NCBI GenBank assembly: GCA_964057225.1
Contig: OZ059897.1
Location: 12,896,001 to 12,960,000 of the forward strand
Direction of reading: 5' to 3'
Source of the DNA: Auanema rhodensis
Taxonomy: Eukaryota > Nematoda > Chromadorea > Rhabditida > Rhabditidae
DNA length: 64,000 bases
A program made the translations under genes and the position numbers. Of this stretch, positions 1 to 12,251 are shown piece by piece. Below the pieces are notes generated by a model, which was given only the letters and a program-made list of their open reading frames with translations, had not been told where the DNA came from and did no database searches. Position 1 is the stretch's first letter. The number at the start of each line of letters is the position of its first letter.

Positions 1-912
1 AAGACTTCAGGCCATATAATTCTCCCAGTTTGTATGGAATACACGAAGTTTTTCATTTTTAAACAGAAAATTTTGGTTACAAGTTTACAAAGCTCTCTTC
101 ATAGATATTCAAAGGAATTCAGATATGGAAACTGATTTGCCTGCTTAAAACATTCAAGCTATGCTCTAGGAGAAACGTAGCTGTTAATCTAGCTGTGTGC
201 TTAGTATCGTTATTTTGCTAATGAATGAACTTGGCTCTCGTCTTAAACTTTGTTACAGCAAACATGGTTATTCAAAATAGTCAAAAAACATTATTAAATA
301 CATTTTTATTAAAAACTCAGTTTTTATTACATTAAGAAGAATAAAAAAGCGGCTTCTGAGCCTTTTTAAAGACGACTATCAGATTTTCATCGCACATGAC
401 TGTTTTTTATGTATTATATATCTTTGAGGATATTCATAAAGATATATGTCTGTATCAATAAAATAGACTTCTCTTCTTGTTTTCGACTTAATCATGTCTT
501 AGACAATGAGATATGCTAATTTCACGTTATTTTATTCGTGCGTGAGGTATAGAACTATTGTAGATACTTGTCTTAAAAGGCAGACAAAATTATTATTATC
601 TATTAATTCAACTATATAGTCAAAGAACAACAACTACTTGAATTTTAAATGAGTTCTGTTAAAACATGTCTTAATAAACAATAATTCTCCATCCTTTTAA
701 GAACCATTTCTTATAGGATTTTTAATTATATGTACTGATATGTTCTTTTTCATTTTTTTTAGATGAAACTTGATGTATTGGTACAAATTATTGTATTGAA
801 ATACAATTTTATAAAACGGTCAATATACTTTATACCAGAAAGTAGACATTTCAACACTTTCACTTTCGAAATATTTCTGTTATTTTCTTTACACATATTT
901 AAAATTCAAAGT
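1..912. other. Non-coding flank, nothing recognised
   Basis: AT-rich sequence without an exon I can support. An open frame at 763-912 runs into the first exon of the SRX gene, so the true start of that gene could lie in this stretch (ATG at 763) instead of at 913. Confidence 0.5.
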
Positions 913-2676
913 ATGTCCAACACAAATGCTTTAACTGATTCTATTATCTTTAGAGGATTCATAGTACTGCCAGTAAGTCTTTATTTCCTCATTTCTTCAG
1001 TATTAACTTATAGTTTCTCTTATCCAATGAATATTATAGATATGCTTTTGTGGTTGTCTAATAAATGGGCTTTCAGCTTATATCATGTATACGCATAGTT
1101 CATTTCGGTTAATTTAATCAATTAGGTTTTCTTAATTTTAAAAACAAAATATTTAGAAATCCTTTTGGACAGTTACAAGGCCTTATGTCTTTCAGTGATT
1201 CGTCATCATCATTTTTGGTAATGATATGGATTATTATTAATATAGCATCGTAAATATCATATAATATTATATAATAATTATAATAAAATAATTTTAAGCG
1301 GAAAAAATGCTGTTCATTGGAGATTTATTAATGAAAGAATTGGACAGTATAGCTTGGGATTTTTCGAATGTTCAATTTTTTGTGCTTTTGCATTAGCACT
1401 TACTAGGTTTTTTTTTAAAAATTTGATCATTTAAAACAATTTATTTTCAGATTTATTGCTATAACTTTTCCATTGTTTTATCGAGGCAATAGGATGATGC
1501 AAATAACTAGAATCCTCAAATATAGTATTATAATATTTACTTTAACATATACTATGATGTACTATATTCGTAAGTTTTAAAAATTATAATTGAAAATCAA
1601 TCTAAAAAACATTTTCGGCCACCGCTTTAAAAGGTTGGAAGAAAGTACAATACTACTAATAAATATTTGATTATAACTTTATATTGAATATAACTAATTT
1701 TTAAATAAACAGATGTAGCTATATAAGAAATTTTATTTCACAAATTACAGCTGGATGTTCATTTGCTGTTGATGAGAATATACTTGTCTATACCTTCAGT
1801 TCAACACCATGTGGAGAATTTATTAGTTTTTATATTGATTACTGTGCTACTCTTCTTATACATGGTATAGCGGCTGTTATAAACTTAGCAACTTATATAT
1901 CAATTCGATCGAAAAGCATGGTAAACTTGTGTCAACCAAAACCACAAAGTTTTAACTATGTTATTTAGGGTCCTAACGCAGTTGTCGCAACTTGTAATTC
2001 GGGGAAAAGGAGAAAACGTGAAATTAGGTTTTATCTTCAGGTTTGTCAATATGTTAAATTTCAAGAGCAGAACATCTGGCGTTTTTTCAAATTTTTTCCC
2101 AGCTCTTCCCGTCTAAGTTTTTCAACTTTCGATTACATAATTGTTTCTGCAAACCATTTGACTGAATAACCAGGACCAGGAGTAAAGCTCCGAGTCAATC
2201 CTTGACTGAAGCCTAATCAAGTTCAGCGAGAGTATATATCTGAAACTAGTAGAGAATTTCGTTTACTTTTAATCATATTTTGCAACATTTGTGGAAGGGG
2301 AGATAGTGATGCGGGTGGAGTGCTGAACTTCCAGTAAATATAATATTTAAACCGAAATACAAAAACATTGTTTTCAGACTGTGGTACATTTGTGTTTAAT
2401 TGTAACCCAGCAAACAATTTTTCATATTTCCTCATATTTTGAATTCACAGGGCTCTTACTGTTTCTGGGAAGTACTGGAATCTGGATGTTTATAGTTATG
2501 CTTCAAGGGTAGTTTTGTCTCATTCAGTTTGGAGAAAATATAATATATACTTTTACAGATGTGTAGTATTTCTAATGAATCCCGAAATTTTAACAAAGCT
2601 AAAAAAATTTTTAAATTTGGGTAGCCCAACTTCAAAAATGTCATTAACAGCTGGTAGAGTCATGTTGAGATGTTAA
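913..2676 (+). CDS. SRX-family chemoreceptor (7TM GPCR)
   Basis: Predicted seven-transmembrane receptor of the nematode SRX family, expected in chemosensory neurons. Exons: 913-1012, 1126-1249, 1299-1406, 1451-1569, 1751-1920, 1969-2040, 2378-2508, 2559-2676, giving 313 residues. Diagnostic parts are RNPFGQL after TM1, ALALTRFIAITFPLFYR at the end of TM3, YTFSSTPCGEFISFYIDY in the second extracellular loop, KRRKREIRFYLQ before TM6, and a STGIWMFIVM segment in TM7 followed by a conserved G.V..L.N tail. Family membership is firm. The start and the first donor site (at 1013) are weakest, because the first exon was chosen only to restore TM1 and frame. No key loss is visible, so I treat it as intact. 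Confidence 0.8.
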
Positions 2677-4484
2677 GATGCTGTTAGTATTGCAGTATTG
2701 TATTGAACACAATTGGAACAAATATACAGGATTCTCATATACATGTTTTATAAGTATAAATTCAAAAAAGATTAATGATCGACATAATAAACTAATAGTA
2801 TACAGTGGTATAGACTTCATTCTACCCTCCCTCCCCCTCCTCATTATTGTTTTTAAATTTGCTTTTTGTATCACAAGATATGAAATACTTACATCATATG
2901 CAGATTCATATTTTAACACATTTGTATTTTCTGATCGCTAACCAATCTATTATACTTGAAAGTATATGAAAAGTTTTGTTCGATTTTGTAATTAAAATTA
3001 TAGTTTTATTATATATACATATATATGTGTATATGTATAATAAATTACATTTTAACATATACTATTGTACAAACATTATTAAAATATTAAAACAAAATAC
3101 GTTTTTAAAGATAATATAGGATGAGACATGTCGACATATAGTACAATCAAATAATAAAAAAGATTAGTGATATGTTGATGTCTAAGCACATCATAGTTCC
3201 AAAAAACTATAATGAAGTTAGAATGGAACAAAGAATGAGTTGATTGTAGTATTGCAAAGAATTGGATATTTGATAAAAAAAATTAATGTTAACTTATAGC
3301 AAGAAAAAAGAAAAAAAAAGAAAAATGAATTTTGTTTCGTCATTCATGCATTACAATCTCGAAGAATCAGAAACCTTTCTGATTATCCGTTGAAAATTTT
3401 CTCTTTATTGAACTTGCATAGTTAAGCATAATGCAATTAAGTTCTAAGTCATGATTGGTTTCTAATATATATGTTTGTATATATAAATCTTTTTGTATAA
3501 AAGATGTTGATATAACCTCGTCTTTTAAAATGTTTTGATGTTTCTTTAATAAATTGGAATGGTAAGAGAATTGAATAATATATAAGAATTCAACAAGTTT
3601 GCATAACTGAGCTGATAACACAGATGGCTTTCGAGGGGTCCTTTTCCTATATAATCCCTACAAACGCATGTTTGAGATATAGTTTATAAGATTTGTAATT
3701 TATTTATTTGTTTATTAATTGCAAGTATTGTAGTTAAAATCATATACATATAATCAAAACGTTGTCAACAATGTGCTTTCATATTTCAATTAGCAGATAA
3801 ACAAGGTGATTGTTTAATATAAGTTTATAATAAAAAACCTAAAGATAATTCTTTAGTATATCTCTTAAAACCAATGAGATTTATGAATATATATATATTG
3901 TAATAATATAAAAATTATAATTTATATATCTTAATATTTATTAGTTTCTATTAAAGACATATTGAACTTTGTTAGTAAAGAATCGAATTGATTCACTTTT
4001 AGCAAAGCGAGCTTTTCCTGTATTCAAGCATATCTAACTAATGAAAATTTGAAAATAATGAAATTATTTTCCGTTTTTAAAGAAATTATTTAATTATAAG
4101 TTTTCATGAGAACCACTTAAGAATCATTTACTTATATGAGTAGTATAAGTCACATATACGTATTATATAAATACTTTTCATTCGTTTTCTCGTGGAATTT
4201 CTATTGTGCTGAGCTAATAAAATTTTCTATTTCCTTTTCTTTATTAGGAGCAATTTTAGAGCTAATCTGTTTTCTAAAATCATTTTTCCTCATTTGTAAT
4301 TTTAATAAATATAATTTATAATATTCGAATTATATGTGATAATATCAATTGAACATATAATTCCATATTTCATGTCTGCCTTATTATTATTTTTATTATT
4401 ATTCTAAAATGCCAACGTTGTTACTACTTGCATATATGTCTATCTTAGTATAATAGTTGGAAAAATAAATCTTCTGTTAAAATA
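2677..4484. other. Intergenic, AT-rich
   Basis: No exon with family similarity on either strand. Short open frames occur, the longest around 2678-2941 (+), 2644-2919 (-) and 4136-4321 (+), but they have AT-driven composition and no splice-linked continuation. The last 300 bases should hold the promoter of the SRH gene. Confidence 0.5.
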
Positions 4485-6005
4485 ATGCCAATCATGATGA
4501 ATATATCATATGGTCATGAATTATCATCATTAGGATTTACTACTGGTCTACTATTCATGCAATATTTCAACTTGATAGTTTTTCCTTTTTCTTTTCTAAT
4601 TAATATATTAACCTGGTATGCTGTTTATGCTAAAACAGCACCAGCAGTTGGTGGGCTCAAATATTATATATTGGTTCATCAGGTTTGAATTAATATCTTT
4701 TTCTCATTGTTATTATATATTATATATTATAACAATAACATATTTAGACGCTTAATACTATATGTGATATTTTCATAAGTTGTCTTATTCAATTATATTT
4801 ATTGTATCCATATTGTGGAGTAATTACACTAGGATATATGAATTCATTTCTATCATCAATATATCAATATGTAATTAGCTATTATGAAGAGTATTTTTAT
4901 TTTTTTATTTTTAGGGTATATACACAGGATTAATTACTATTAATTCATGTAGCATAGTTAATGCAGCATTTTATCGTTTCCAAAGTTTATTACCACAAAA
5001 TCATTGGTTTAAAATTAAAAAAGAAATTTATATTCATATTATCTGTGCAATGATAATAATATTATATTTTATACATGCATTTCTGCATGTTACGTTGAGA
5101 TTCACAGATGCTCAAACTATTAAAGAACGTGTTGTAGAAGTAAGCTTTGTAACTATTCTACTTGTTCTAAATAACAATATTATATTGTATAAACTTTTGT
5201 TTTATAGGAAAACTCATTTTTTCATCAAATTATTGATATATCAGGTGTTTTTATAGATGTTTGCCTTCCTCATAGTTTATTCCATATTATCGGCGGCTTG
5301 TTCAGTTTTAGTTAGTAAATTGCAAATCCTTGAAAATTTTTAATTATATTAATTAAACTTTGTATTCTCTATCTGAACGAAGTATTGAATATCTGTTTCA
5401 GTTAGCTTAGGTCCTTCTATTCCGTTTTTTCTACTTGGTTGTCGACATATGTTGTTAAAGAATAGAAATATATTTAGTGAAAGAACAAGGCGAATGCAAT
5501 CCCGATTCACCTTTTATCTATGTGTTCAGGTTTAACATTATTCATTTATACTTTTTATTATTTTATTTATAAATTAATTAATTAAATTTGAAAAACTAAG
5601 TGATTGTTTTAGTTAATTATACCATTGCATATGGTAGGGATTCCGTCATCATATGCACCACTTTCAATCTTTTTTTTCAATCGTACAGAATATACTTACA
5701 GTAATATACTTTTCTTTTTTTATTCATAGCTTTTATTAATTTTCAGTTTTAAATACCTGTATCTCTATATTACTAGGACTTTATTCAGTAACCTGTTCAT
5801 TATTGACATTATTTTTATGGAAATCTTATCGAATATGGTTTTGTCAACCTTTCTCACGTGTGACCCAGGTAAAATATTTTGTAGGATAACTACAATATGC
5901 AATTACAAATTGTTTAGAAATATATATCTTTATAGCAGTTTAATTATCAACTATTTTTTTCAGATTTTTCAAAAAAAGCCAAGGGTAATACTTTCAATCA
6001 CTTGA
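4485..6005 (+). CDS. SRH/STR-type chemoreceptor (7TM GPCR)
   Basis: Serpentine chemoreceptor of the nematode STR superfamily, closest to SRH by eye. Exons: 4485-4682, 4748-4870, 4915-5139, 5208-5310, 5402-5529, 5613-5700, 5747-5868, 5964-6005; 342 residues, the usual size for SRH. Seven hydrophobic segments can be traced. Supporting motifs are LLYPYCGVITLGYM after TM2, NAAFYRFQSLLP at the TM3/loop junction, SERTRRMQSRFTFYLCVQ before TM6, and an SVTCSLLTLFLWKSYR segment in TM7. All introns are GT-AG and 44-95 nt. It follows the SRX gene in the same orientation about 1.8 kb downstream, as expected for a chemoreceptor cluster. The subfamily is less certain than the superfamily. Confidence 0.85.
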
Positions 6006-6818
6006 ATAGTTTACTAAATTATAGTTTTAATTTATTGCAAAGGTAAAGGCGTATATGAGCTTAACAAAAGTTATTTTAACAACAAAATGTTTCCTGTATT
6101 CTAGATTTTACATTCAATAAAATCTGATCCTACAAGTACTCTCTTCCATGAAATTGTCTTGTTTGGAATAGCATGAGCTTAATTTCCGGTTTTTTTTGTC
6201 CATATTTGTGAAAGAATTAGAATAGACACAGAGAGTCGGAGAAAAAAAATCTTACTTATGCTTTGATAAAGGATTACAAATTGCATTTAGGTTGAAAATT
6301 ATGATTTAACATAATTGGAATGTTATCTATGAAATACGTGTAACTCACGTCACTTTACGCAAAACAGTATAACAAATAAATTTTTTTCAAATAACAATTC
6401 AAATTAAGTTACTGTATATTCAAATATTTATATATTAATTATTATGAAACAAAAATGGAAATGTTTTTCATTCCAGGTTTTGTTTGAAGTTGCAGTGGAC
6501 GATACATGACGCAGTTCCGAATATACAAACTAGAAGATGATTTTTGAGATGTCTGGAATGTTTGTTATTTATATTAATATTTTATATAATATCATCCTCT
6601 TTGATATCATCATATGGTACACATAAAATGATAAAAAGATAAAAAAATCTTAACCAAAATTCAGATCAAGGAATGATGAATCAGTATGGTAGAATCTTCA
6701 TATGGCGTAAAAATATAATCTTTTGATTAAACAAAACACTCCTCAAGGCCTTATATATAGAAGATATTCACGTGTTCAAAGTTTGCATTCTTCCAACACA
6801 CCGTAGTATTTCTTGGAG
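6006..6818. other. 3' UTR of SRH gene and promoter of ET-module gene
   Basis: An AATAAA polyadenylation signal lies at 6116-6121, about 110 nt after the SRH stop codon. The remainder is AT-rich and should hold the promoter of the next gene. No further exons were found. Confidence 0.5.
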
Positions 6819-8940
6819 ATGTTCTTATCTCGTTTGCTACTACTCTTTCTATTATCTTTCATAGATATCTCAGGTAATTTTCGACATTTAACATTTTTAA
6901 TCTTTAAAATCATTCTGAATATATAATTATTGTTTGAAGAATCTGTAAAATGTTCTCAGTGTTTTAACTACAATGGACAAGTTTGTGTTAATTCGTGGGA
7001 TTGCATAGGAAATTATTGCTTATTCGGTATATTCATATTTATTCTTTTCATTTTTATCTTCAAATCTTATTAAGAAGAAATTGTTGAAAATACTGGAATT
7101 GTTACTATAAAAAAAAGCTGCTTATCACAATCTTTCTATGTGTTTGATGATGGCACTTTCATAAGAGACACCGAATCGTGTGTATCAAAGTAAATATTTC
7201 TCATAATTGATATCATAGTTTGTTTCATTCTCACCTTGCTGATTTATAGAAGAACTAATAGTAAATCTTACAAAGTCAAAGTTTGTAATTATGCCAATAA
7301 TTGCAATAATTTCTGCAACGATAGACCAATATTGCCTCCTCTGCCAAATCCTATTCCAATAGTAAATACTCTTCCACCACCTATACTTAATGGATGTTAG
7401 TTATACATATATAATATAACATATATTGACTAAATGTCTTATTCTTTAAGTGTTTTGCTATGAATGTACTACTGATAATGGAGAAGATTGTATGACAGGG
7501 TTTTGCCAAGGAAATTATTGTTTATATGGTAAACACTTGAAATGATAGAAAGCCAAGAAAAAAAACAATATTAAGAACGTCGTCTAACTGGAAGAAAAAT
7601 GTTCCTCAGAAAGTCTTGTATCGATGATCCACAGTATCTACTTGATGATGGAACCTTAGTCAACGCCATTGATGTTTGTGAAATTCGGTCAGCTTCATTT
7701 TCACATTCACAATATGATTTAAGGATGCTTGATAGAAAATAGAAGACGAATCATATTTTCAATTCATATTTCTCATTGAAAATAATGATTCATCTTTTTA
7801 TTCTTATATTAAGAATATTCTCAAATAAACAAGCATGTTATAGGAGCACTGTTGATTCAACATACTATGTTAAAATCTGCCAAGATGTCAATAACTGTAA
7901 TGGATATTGTAATACAGCTAATCCTGATATAGAACAACGAGGTAATAACATTTTTTATTAGTAATATTTTGAAATGACTCTTTTTCAGATCCTCTCGTAA
8001 CCTGTCCGGTTTGTGAAAGTCGTAATTCAAATGACTGCTTTTCTTCAGAAACTTGCAAATCAAACTACTGCGTTTATGGTAAATTATGCATGCAAGAAAA
8101 CATTTTTTGGTAAACAAACCTTTTATTCTAGAATATCAACGTAATTCTTCGAGCGGAGCTCAATATGTGCGCAAAGGATGCTCTTCGTCATCATTCTTAA
8201 TATATCCAGATAACACCAGAACAAAAAATATTAACACTTGTGAATATAAGTACGAACGTTTCAACTTATAGTTCATTCTAATTTTTTTTAAGAACATTTG
8301 GACATGTTGAATATCAAATAAAGATTTGTAATTCTGGAAATACTTGCAGTATACCATGTGAAGTTCTTCCGATTGATCGAGGTAGACATTTAGAGTTCTT
8401 GTAATTATTTGTCTTAATTATACAATTCATTTTAAGATCCACCAATAACATGTTATACATGCACTGCTTATAATCAGGATGATTGTACTGGATCTACTTG
8501 TACTGGTAAATACTGTGTTTTTGGTAATCAAAAATTTAACCTTTTCTGAAAAACAAAAACTGAATTTGGTTGCAGACAAACAAATAATCATTAAAACTGG
8601 TCAATCAATGGTAAGTAAGTATTGCACTAATACTGCGAGTTTTCCATATCCGGATAAAAAAGTCTTCACATCAGCAATGGGACAATGTGAATATAGGTAA
8701 AACAAATTATTCTTCCAATATATATTTCTTTAACCTATATAATATAGAGAAGTTAATGGACATAGTTATGCAGTGAAGGTATGCAACACAAGTTATTGTA
8801 ATACACTTTGTTCTTCGAATCATTACACATCTACACACAAACCTCTTCCTCTAACAACAAAATCATCATCAATTAGTTTTAATTGTGTCAGCTTGATGAC
8901 TTCATTCTTGATAATTTTAATAGGATTTCGATTATTTTAA
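6819..8940 (+). CDS. Secreted/GPI-type protein with four ET modules
   Basis: Protein of 462 residues with a signal peptide (MFLSRLLLLFLLSFIDIS) and four tandem cysteine-rich modules of the nematode ET type. Exons: 6819-6873, 6940-7026, 7075-7189, 7250-7395, 7451-7528, 7576-7687, 7844-7941, 7989-8078, 8132-8249, 8293-8381, 8437-8523, 8576-8696, 8748-8940. Each module opens with a C-x2-C stretch ending in C.(G/S).YC, continues with a middle part holding two cysteines, and ends with VC/IC...C...C. Each is built from three exons with repeating intron phases 1-1-2. The C-terminus (MTSFLIILIGFRLF) is hydrophobic, fitting a GPI signal or tail anchor. A Pro-rich linker follows module 1. AATAAA lies at 9059-9064. 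Function is unknown. Confidence 0.85.
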
Positions 8941-10221
8941 TTATCATATAGACAATATATGGATGATTCTTTTTTTGAGATTGTTTTACTGTGCATAGTC
9001 ATTGAATTACAATTCGTCCCAAAAATGTTTGTACACTTGTTGATCATTAGTTTGTCAAAATAAAGTAAATGAATTTAAATTCAGGTAGAAAATATGTGTT
9101 TTACTAATGTTTCAATCAAAACAATCGTTTGGATATTATACTAATTTATTAGAAGCAATTAGTTTTTGGATTTCAAATGTAATCAACCATTTCTCGCCTA
9201 TGTGAATATGAATATAATTTCCATATCTTGCATATTTGCTATATATGTTATATTATTCCTAATAATTAAATTACAAAAATGGAAGTAGAAACTTTCAATA
9301 GACAAATCTAAACATAGATCATGGATGGAAAAAAAATCAAATAAACTTTGATTTAAAATTTGGTTAAAAATGTGAGAAGTTCGTTAGTAAGAAACAGGTA
9401 TCGCATCTGTTGTCATGACTCAGTAACTTGACTTTTTTTTTTGAGAAAACACAATGTTCATCATCATGAGTTCTTCATTCGTTTTTGGTTTCTTTATCCG
9501 AATATTTGAATGCTTGAGTGACTTTTCACATAATTATGTTTCATCACGTGTTTCTAATATTTTGTAGATTTTCCCTTTACTACGTCAAACTGATGAATCA
9601 CAACTGGAAATTTAAAAATTAAAAGAAATAGTAAAGATTTTCATGTCGCCTTATGAAGTATTTAAGACTCTTAGCAATAGTACCATTGCATGTTACCCAT
9701 GTTGCTTGATTGATTTTAAAACTAGTTTCAATTCAATATATAAATATATAAAGATAGAAAGATTGATAGATTGAATATTCTTATACTTTTGGCTCAAATG
9801 TACTCGCTACTTTAATCACTTTAGTAAAGGTTTTTTCATGAATTCATTTTAACAATACTATTAAAAAGCCAAGAAGATTTCAAAATTTACTTCCTTTTGA
9901 CTCTTTTCAAAAAATTCCTTATAGCCTTGACCTATCCACATCATCTTCACAAAGTTCTATAATGAAGACAACGAAAGAAACGACGTCAACATCAAAAATG
10001 CATCACGCAGGATCGAATTGTTGTTTGACAAACAGCAATCTTTTCTGGATCAAGATCGGCTAAATGGCCATTTATATGGCTCAAAGATTCAACTTTCAAG
10101 ATTTAACTGGCTTTTTGGCTTCAATTTAGCTATTGATATATTAGATTACAAGATTTATTCTTCTTTTCTCTCATAATCTTCTATTTAAAGGAAACGCAAA
10201 AGTTAATAGATATGTTTCAGA
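8941..10221. other. Intergenic, promoter of lectin gene at its end
   Basis: AT-rich with no supported exon. The last 250 bases are somewhat less AT-rich (for example GAAACGACGTCAACATC near 9976) and probably include the lectin promoter. The ET gene polyadenylation signal is near 9059. Confidence 0.4.
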
Positions 10222-11067
10222 ATGAACTGTATTCCTGTATTTCTTTGTTATATTTGTGTAGTTTCAGCTCAATTTGTAAGTATCGTATATACCAGTTATA
10301 TGGGAATTTTATCCTTTTTTTTTTAGTTTGAGAATGAATATTTTTCACTTGATGGCCCACCTAACAGACAAAATCAACGAGTAAACTTAGATGCTTTATC
10401 ACAACAATTGGGAGCGCTTGAGAAGAGAGTTGTTCAACTAGAAACGAGGGTGAATATCGATCAAAAGAAACTTTTTTGTTTTTATTTTTCTTAAAACCTT
10501 TGTTTTCAGGTTATTCATCTTCAACAAACTGCTCATTCTGATTGGAACCAAACTGATAGTGGCTCTATCTTCAAGCTATTCCCTGATAGAAAAACATGGG
10601 AAGATGCTGAGGTATAAGATTACCTTACATATTTGAGAAAAAAAACAATTTTAAACTTTATATTTTTTTTTCAGAATCACTGTCAAACTTTTGATGGTCA
10701 TCTGGCCTCCATCGATAATGAACTGAAGAATAAATTTATCAATGGTTCGTCCTACATAAAATTCCTCATCGAGCAATTCTTCCTTTTCAGCACTAATTAA
10801 GGAAAATCCAATTGCTGATTTTGTCTGGATTGGCTTGAAGACAACAGCCACTTCAACCGTTGATCGAGATAGTTTTTCCAACTTCGCTGCAGAAAGTCCG
10901 ATTCATGGATGTGCCGGTAAGATCATATCCTTTTTCAAAAAATAATAGGATATTTCTAATCAATCGAACAAAAAATTTTTTAAGTGATGGATTCAACTGG
11001 CGTATGGTCTATTCGGTCTTGTGGACAGCTTCGTCCATACATTTGCCAAATAGTTGCTGCACGTTAA
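10222..11067 (+). CDS. Small secreted C-type lectin-domain protein
   Basis: Secreted CTLD protein of 185 residues. Exons: 10222-10275, 10327-10449, 10510-10611, 10675-10744, 10791-10916, 10985-11067. Order: signal peptide (MNCIPVFLCYICVVSA), a short heptad-like coiled coil around residues 35-65 (LDALSQQLGALEKRVVQLE), then one CTLD from about residue 75 to the end. CTLD marks are W(E)DAENHC, GGHLASI-like DGHLASIDNE, VWIGL, GCA and a final PYICQ. The calcium and sugar-binding EPN/QPD and WND motifs are absent, so carbohydrate binding of the classic kind is unlikely. The ATG at 10222 follows TTTCAGA, which could be a trans-splice acceptor. Family known, ligand unknown. Confidence 0.88.
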
Positions 11068-11709
11068 GAATGATGAAGCCCGTGATCATATAAGTGATTT
11101 CGAACTATTAACACATCAATCACTTCAATTCGTTCCAATTCCTCATTTTTTATTATTTTATTAATAACAATTAATACAATCAATATATACATTCGAATTA
11201 ATAAAACGTTTCATGGTATTATTGGCGGAAATTCCGAAAATGGAAAATTGTTTGACCAATGTTGAAAAAAAAACGAGGAAAAGACTTATGACGTCCTTCA
11301 ATAATTCAATATTTTACCAGACCGGTTTCTCATCACATCGAAAAAATTGTTTATTTAATGGTTCATGAACCATTAGTTTCAAAAATTTGTAATAAAACTT
11401 TGCAAAGTTACATTTGATATTAAAAAAATTTGTATTGTTATTTATGATTTTACTGTTGTCCTTTTTTGCTTACGTTGTTCTTGCTGGGACGCGTCCATTT
11501 ATCTAATCTATTTGTAGGTTGGTGGACAATTGAGGTTGTACACTCATTTTGATTTTGCATTTGGTCTCATAGAGCTAGATCTTGATTGCCACGTAACCTG
11601 GCGCCAGTTTGAAAACACTTTTTTAGCATCCTTCTCTTTTCAGTCAATACATCCATAAAAAACGTCATAGTTGAAATAATGTACTTTTATATTTTTGATG
11701 TTACATTGA

Positions 11710-11750
<41 letters not shown>

Positions 11751-12251
11751 GAAATAGAGATGAGAGTATTGTATTTGTTTAAATTTTTTCATTCTCAAAA
11801 TTATTTGCACATTTCTTATTATTTTTGAAGTTGTAATGATCATTTCCAAGCATTTCGGTTCATTCTCTTGATAAGACATTATAATTGTATGTTTTTGTGT
11901 GTTATCCTTTATGCCATGAAATTTGCTTGATTTCCGAAATCAGCAATTTACTATCATAGTTCATTTTGACTATTTTTTTGGTCATCTTTTTCGTATCAAT
12001 TTTGGACGGCAATATGACGTTGTTTGGAAATGTGTTTATTAGTTTACTTATCTTCTGGAAACATTCAATCTATTCCGATAAATTGATAGAACTAGTTGTT
12101 CCTTCGCACTAGTTGTTCGTTGTGGACTGTTTCTGTTTTGTCATGTAATCAACTCTCAAATATAAAAATATAATATTAGAAATATTTCTCTCATATTTTT
12201 TTACTCAATTAGAATACGTTTTACTATTTCGTGTTCAAATTTGATCTTCAG
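11068..12251. other. Intergenic with a TA microsatellite
   Basis: No exon supported. Holds the lectin polyadenylation signal (AATAAA at 11200) and a TA repeat near 11709-11744. Confidence 0.45.
11709..11744. repeat. TA dinucleotide microsatellite
   Basis: Nearly perfect run of alternating T and A. Similar runs lie near 14684-14723, 23088-23112, 27714-27749, 50401-50422 and 51476-51492. Confidence 0.85.

Noticed and set aside
2041-2377. Idea that the SRX gene is truncated after TM5
   Set aside because: In-frame exons encoding TM6 and TM7 were found at 2378-2508 and 2559-2676 with family motifs, so the gene looks complete.
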